Assembly: GCA_016647705.1 (NCBI GenBank)
Contig: CM028329.1
Span: 14,905,910-14,969,909 of the forward strand
DNA: 64,000 nucleotides
Reading direction: 5' to 3'
DNA from: Eucommia ulmoides
Taxonomy: Eukaryota; Streptophyta; Magnoliopsida; Garryales; Eucommiaceae
Shown here: one piece after another, positions 59,171 to 64,000 of the stretch
How the letters are laid out: every line of letters begins with the position of its first letter
How positions within the stretch are numbered: position 1 is the first letter of the stretch
The notes under the pieces: model-generated
What the model was told of the DNA's origin: nothing
Database searches by the model: none
Seen by the model: the letters and a program-made list of their open reading frames with translations, nothing else
Made by a program: the position numbers and the translations under genes

Positions 59171-59475
59171 TTTGAAGATTCCTTGTTGCAGCGCCAACTT
59201 ACTGTTGGTGTTATTTGATTTCTCATTTTCTTTTCGCACTACAATCCCAGATTCCCTTGCTACATTGCTAACATTCTATTGGAAATACATTTTTTCTCAT
59301 TTTTCCTCTGCTGTAGCCCCAACATTTTGCTTAACTTCTTTACTTTCTCATTTTTTTCCTTCCTTGTAGCCCCGAATTCACTACAACAGGAATATTTTGC
59401 TCAACAAGTTTTTTGTTTCTTTTTTTTTTGTTTTTTCAATTGAGACAACCAAGTAAAAAAAATTGCTAGGGTTGC
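59171..59475. other. Unassigned 300-base stretch with irregular repeats
   Basis: Pyrimidine-rich sequence with three loosely repeated blocks (TTTCTCATTTT... followed by GTAGCCCC or GCAGCGCC and AACATTTTGCT). A short ORF crosses it (59124-59369) but has no recognised domain. Origin unknown. Confidence 0.4.
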
Positions 59476-61094
59476 TGATAGGTGCAATTTACCTACATAT
59501 TTCCAAACCGAATTAAGTTAGTTTTCAAGCGTTTATATAGTATTTTATTATGTTTTAATTAGTTTTTTTCTTTTGGTATTAAAATAGGTGTGTGGGGCGA
59601 AAAGATAGGAAACTGGAGTGAAAATGATAAGATCGAACCAAAAACGGTGGAAAAACAAGCTCGGAGGCAATATTGTGAAAGAAGCCCACCGCCGTGGCAT
59701 CCAGACCTCCGCTGCGGCAGTGAAAATGCAGAGACTGACTTGCCTTGCTAAACATCCACCACCACTGTGGCGCGATACCACCGCTGTGGCGGTGAAACTA
59801 CAGGATGTCAACCAAGTCGACTACTTTCTTCACCGCTGCAACAACCAACCAACCGACCTATCCACCGCCTAGGCGGTGATCCCACTGCCTAGGCGGTAAC
59901 CTCTGCACAACTTAAGATATTTATTAGATATTTTTTAGGATATTTTGCCTATATATATCCCCTCTCCTCCTTCATTTTCTCTCTCTGTCTAGCCACTAGA
60001 GCCCCTTGGGCTATACTTAGGGTTGGATTTAGGAGTTTTAGAGGGAGAGCTCACATCCCGAGATGGAGGAAGGCGGGGAAACGATCGTTGAACGTTCTTA
60101 GCGATAAATCTTTGGACGAGGCTAAGTTCTTCAATTTCTTCTCTTATTTCTTTAACTTAGGATTTTGTGAGCATGTTTAGCTCGATTTCAATGTTTATAT
60201 GGTTATGACCACGAGTTAAATATGGATTGTATAGGGATTAACGATAAATTTATAAATATGTGTTTGGATGATTTCGGTGTTGCAATTATGTTTGTTCTTC
60301 GTAGTTTGATTGTATTTATCGTATTGCTTGTTTATCATGCTTAGATAGATAAATGGAAAATACAGGGTTTGACAAACCTAGGATTCGGATTAGGGTAAAC
60401 AAATTCCATGATCCAATAACCCGGTCGGGGTTAAGATTGTGGACAATCGATGACATTGGGGCAAGACTCACATGACCTAGGGTCATTAAGACGTTTAGGG
60501 GGACTTATTCATTAACTCAAAGTCATGTATTCCCTCGTCTTACACTTAGGAGAGATAGGGGTGGAGTTTTAGAACCGAGATTGTCGATAGGGTAAACACG
60601 ACGCGACGATCCAATGACCCGGTCAGGAATTGGATTGTGTGCAATCAATGACGCTGGGCGAGACTCACATGACCTAGGGTTGTTAAGATGTTGAGGGGGA
60701 CTTCTTCGTTGACTCGAAATCATGTATTCCACCGTCTTACACTCGGGAGAGGTGGCTGTGGAGTTTTAGATACCGAGATTGTCAAATAGGTCGAACACTG
60801 TAAAGTTGAGTAAATCGAGATCGAACACGTATTTGTAAACACTTTAATCTCTAAGCAATTATTTCTAGTACATTAGTATATATAATTTAGTTAATTAGTA
60901 TTAGTATTAATCAATTAATTACATTTTTGGTAGCCTAGATAAAGTTAGGTCATGACAAACGCGGTACTCGATAATAACGACACCAATCCCTGTGGATACG
61001 ATACCCAATCTTTCAAGATAACACTATACTAAAACTTTAACCTTGTACACTTGTGAGTAGTCAATACGCGAGGATGGGAATCCTTCGCCGTACA
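59476..61094 (+). mobile_element. Athila-like LTR X5 with internal duplication
   Basis: The LTR runs from TGATAGGTGCAATTTACC to GCCGTACA and is followed by a primer site, so it is a 5' LTR. It is longer (1,619 bases) than the others because of a direct duplication of about 198 bases (60393-60590 and 60591-60785). A TATA-type CCTATATATATCCCC lies near 59950. Palindromes at 59690-59905 mix CCGCTGCGGCAG and CCGCCTAGGCGG cores. Confidence 0.8.
60393..60785 (+). repeat. Direct tandem duplication in the X5 LTR
   Basis: Two consecutive units each run from GGGTAAAC through CATGACCTAGGGT to CCGAGATTGTC. Other LTRs of the family carry a single unit (for example 57906-58105). Confidence 0.85.
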
Positions 61095-61100
61095 AGTTTT

Positions 61101-61118
61101 TGGCACCATTGCCAGGGA
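61101..61118 (+). other. Primer-binding site, tRNA-Asp type, X5 (decayed)
   Basis: TGGCACCATTGCCAGGGA, with three changes from the X2 site. A second partial copy, AAGTTTTTGGTAACGATTGC, lies at about 61152-61171. Confidence 0.75.
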
Positions 61119-61730
61119 TTGGTTGAGAAAATTCTATTTTTGGCGATCACCTCCAAGTTTTTGGTAACGATTGCCTGGAATTGGGTTTTGTCATTTATTA
61201 TTGATATTGTGTGTAAATGACCCGATTTTACTTTTGGCATTTCTTTTGTATATAATTTTTGTTTGCACTTTTGTTTTCATTTCTTATGTAGGGTACTTGG
61301 CGATGTTAGATTGACATGTATTGATGCATTCATTTCAATAGGATTCCAAGACGTTTTATGATGTGTGGCCACGCACATAATTCGGTAAGGCGTGTCATTG
61401 AAAGATCCAGCCGAACAAAGCAAAATCTCACCAAGCTTGAGGGTGTTCTGAATGTTGGGTCGAGGACATTAAACCACACACTTCTTGGGTGGTAACCCAA
61501 GGTCGAATAAATTAAATCTGTCACAGCCGAATTTATTCAGAGGTGAGATTCTCTCGCCTCCCAGGTACGTGTTCTAAACTCTCTTCGTCAGCACGCTTAA
61601 ATTTCATATATTGAGAATGATGATTGGGTTCGCTGAGAACACTATCCGTTTTAAGTTCGGAAGTGATGTGTCGTAAAGTAGGTTTTATGTGTTATTGTTT
61701 TCTCATATTACATGTTTGTTTAATGTCCTT
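61119..61730 (+). mobile_element. X5 internal region, truncated
   Basis: Non-coding; matches X3 39400-39880 inverted. It includes GTGAGATTCTCTCGCC followed by the donor-like CCCAGGTACGTGTTC near 61560. The homology stops at about 61730, where minus-strand pol sequence begins. Confidence 0.65.
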
Positions 61731-61739
61731 AGTTAGACT

Positions 61740-64000
61740 CAGCTATGAATTGCACAATACATCTACGAGGAAGATACTCTCCACAACTCATTCTTCACAT
61801 CCATTGTAGTGCTTAATCCTTTGTCCATTAACTCAAAAGATGCGTCCATCATCTCCTTCCAATTCAACCGGGCCAAATAGGAACACTTGTTATCCTGGAA
61901 TGAACTCTCTCCTCACGATATGCTTATCATGCCATTTCTTGGTCTTCTTCTCATAGAGTCGGTCATTTTCATACGCCTCTTGTCGAAATTCTTCTAATTC
62001 ATTGAGTTCTAGAAGTCTTGATTCCCTGGAATCCTTGAGGCTGAAGTTGAGCTTCTTAATTATCGAAAAATCACGGTGCTCCAATTCCACCGATAAGTGG
62101 CACACCTTTCTAAACACCAATCGATATGGAGACATTCTAATTAGTGTTTTGAAAGTTGTGTGTTAAGCCCACAAAGCATCATTAAGTTTCATCACCCAAT
62201 CTTCCTAGTTCGTATGAACTGTCTTCTCAAGGACTTGTTTAACTTCCCGATTAGATACTTTGGCTTTCTTGTTAGTTTAGGATGGTAGGCTAGTGCTACC
62301 TTGTGCCTTAATCCATACTTGGCCAAGAGAGTGTTGAAAATATTGTTACAAAAAAGAATTCCTTCATCGCTACTGATGGCCCGATGAGTCCCGAACCTCG
62401 TGATGATGTTCTTTTAAAGAAACTTCAATGCTACCTTTGCAAAATTTATTCGTATGGCAATGGATTCCACCCTTTTTGATATATAATCCACTAGTAACAG
62501 AATCTACTCTTGACCAAAGGAAGGAGTGAATGGTCCCATGAAGTTAATTCCCTATACATCGAAGATTTCTAAGTCAAGGATATTCTCCAAAGGTAACTCA
62601 TGCAACCAGGAAATATTGCCAACCATTTGGTATCAATCATAAGTCTTCACAAAACCATAAGAATCTTGAAAAAGGGTTAGCCAATAAAGGCCTAATTGAA
62701 GTACCTTCGTGGCTATTCTAGTTGCACATAAATACCCTCCATCAGGCAATGAATGACAATGATAAAAGATATTATGGCTCTCTTCTTCAGGAACACATCT
62801 CTGAATGACTTGATCGGAACACCTTTTGAACAAAATAAGATAATCCCACAGATAATTCTTTATATCATTTAGAAACTTCTTCTTTTGAAGGCTAGACAAG
62901 TCCAAGGGAAACATATTGCAAGCAAGATAATTATAATATCCATGAATCAATAAAGTTTTACCTCAATGTTGAAAAGCTGCTCATCCAGAAAAACTTACTT
63001 AATACACTAGTCACCACCAATATCTTCAAGCTCGAGTCTTGAGAGATGATCCACAACAACATTCTCACAGCCCTTCTTATTGCGAATCTCCATATCAAAC
63101 TCTTGAAGTAGGAGAATCCTCTAAATTAAACGAGGCTTAGCATATTTATTTCACAAACAAGTAACGAATAGCTGCATGGTCCATATAGATAATTACCTTG
63201 GAACCAATGACGTACGACCGGAACTTGTCTCAAGCATAAACCACCGCCAACATCATCTTTTCCATAGTACTGTAGTTCTCTTGTGCATCATTAAGAGTTC
63301 TACTTGCATAATAGATGGCCCAAAAAATCTTTTCATTTTGTTGGCCTAAAACAACTCCAACCGTATGGTCACTGGCATCACACATAATCTCAAACGGCTC
63401 ATTCCAATCGGGTGCAACCATAATCAGAGACGAAGTTAATTTTCCCTTCATCATATTAAAAGCCTTTAAACAAGAATCATCGAATTCGAATGTAGCATAT
63501 TTCTCAAGTAAATTACACAAAGGCTACACAATCTTCGAGAAATCCTTTATGAATCTTCGGTACAAACTTGCATGGCCAAGAAAACTTCAAATCCCCTTGA
63601 CATTAGCTGGTAGAGGAAACTTCTCAATCGTAGCCATCTTTATTCGATCCACTTCTATTCATTTAGACAACACCCAATGACTTAAGGAAATTCTTACCCG
63701 CACCATGAACTAATATTTCTCCCAATTCAAAACTAAATTCTTCAATTCACACCTCTCCAACACAAGTGATAAGTTATGGAGACAATGATCGAAAGAAGAC
63801 CTGAATACCAAGAAATCATCCATGAAAACTTCTGTTTTGTTCTCAACCATATTGGAGAAAATTGCCATCATATATCTTTCAAACGTGGTGGGAGCATTAC
63901 AAAGACCAAAAGGTATTCTACGAAAAGAGAACGTATCATATGGGAATGTAAAAGTGGTATTTTGTTGATCCTCTAGTACAATGGCTATCTAATTATTGCT
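61740..64000 (-). pseudogene. Athila-type Ty3/gypsy pol (partial, broken; runs off the right edge)
   Basis: Order on the minus strand: reverse transcriptase from the window edge (TFTFPYDTFSFRRIPFGLCN, catalytic FMDDF at 63812-63826), connection (SFLGHASLYRRFIKDFSK, about 63600-63530), RNase H (MCDASDHTVGVVLGQ, 63520-63230, then DKFRSYVIGSKVIIYMDH), integrase zinc region (HCHSLPDGGYLCATRIATKV, about 62770-62700; the expected His after GG is Tyr), core (RAISSDEGILFCN, about 62390) and C-terminal part (MSPYRLVFRKVCHLSVELEH, 62135-61890). After REFIPG the frame jumps to GPVELEGDDG and VNGQRIKHYNG (61860-61800), so a short piece of the C-terminal domain is deleted. Stops occur in every domain. The Athila assignment rests on the MSPYRLVFGKACHLPVELEH-type motif. 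This is the only pol of this lineage in the window. Confidence 0.85.

Noticed and set aside
59548..59872. Overlapping ORFs on both strands
   Set aside because: Both cover the palindrome array of the X5 LTR. Symmetric sequence tends to open frames on both strands. No domain seen.
1..64000. Host protein-coding gene hidden among the repeats
   Set aside because: Every stretch with recognisable coding character belongs to retrotransposon gag, pol or an element-specific ORF; the remaining ORFs are short and lack domains. A small or intron-rich host gene cannot be fully excluded by eye.

Overview
This is an AT-rich stretch of plant nuclear DNA made almost entirely of nested, mostly dead LTR retrotransposons. 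I see no host protein gene, rRNA gene, tRNA gene or CRISPR array. The family content (SIRE-type Ty1/copia, Athila-type Ty3/gypsy with a tRNA-Asp primer site, and Tat/Ogre-like Ty3/gypsy with very long LTRs and a tRNA-Arg-like primer site) indicates a land plant, probably a eudicot, in repeat-rich pericentromeric or intergenic heterochromatin. I cannot name the species.

The oldest layer is the Tat/Ogre-like family. Left part: an LTR 3' fragment (1-1772, +), an LTR 5' fragment (1773-3850, -), a full LTR (4161-7612, +) with a primer site and leader (7613-9084), and more internal sequence (22937-26099). Right part, in opposite orientation: 26391-28962, 41327-43727 (gag remnant), 49922-51919 (leader and primer site) and an LTR at 51920-55968, followed by another piece of internal sequence (55969-57012). 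The two parts are inverted copies facing each other tail to tail.

Younger elements sit inside these. A minus-strand SIRE-like copia element (9085-22936) interrupts the left copy and is itself split by an Athila-like element (15064-20928, target duplication CACAC). The right copy is split by an Athila-like element on the minus strand (28963-41326, TTGGG/TTGGA), which contains a second complete SIRE-like element (31070-38711, TAAGG). It is split again by a plus-strand Athila-like element (43728-49921, GATGG). Further right are a solo Athila-like LTR (57013-58425, GGCTC), an LTR fragment (58461-59170), an LTR with primer site (59476-61730), and the minus-strand pol of an Athila element running off the right edge (61740-64000).

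Most of the Athila-like copies are short derivatives with no pol. They presumably moved with enzymes supplied by a full element such as the one whose decayed pol lies at the right edge. The copia copies keep recognisable gag, protease, integrase and (copy 1 only) reverse transcriptase and RNase H, all broken by stops, frameshifts or deletions.

The most interesting signals are not intact genes. They are (i) a repeated module of about 57 bases in the Tat/Ogre-like sequence, with constant flanks but stems that change on both sides together; (ii) an unidentified antisense ORF conserved in frame between two inverted copies; (iii) a second unidentified ORF remnant, also in two copies; and (iv) dense arrays of GC-rich palindromes in the LTRs of two unrelated families. 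All comparisons were made by eye within the window. No database search was possible.
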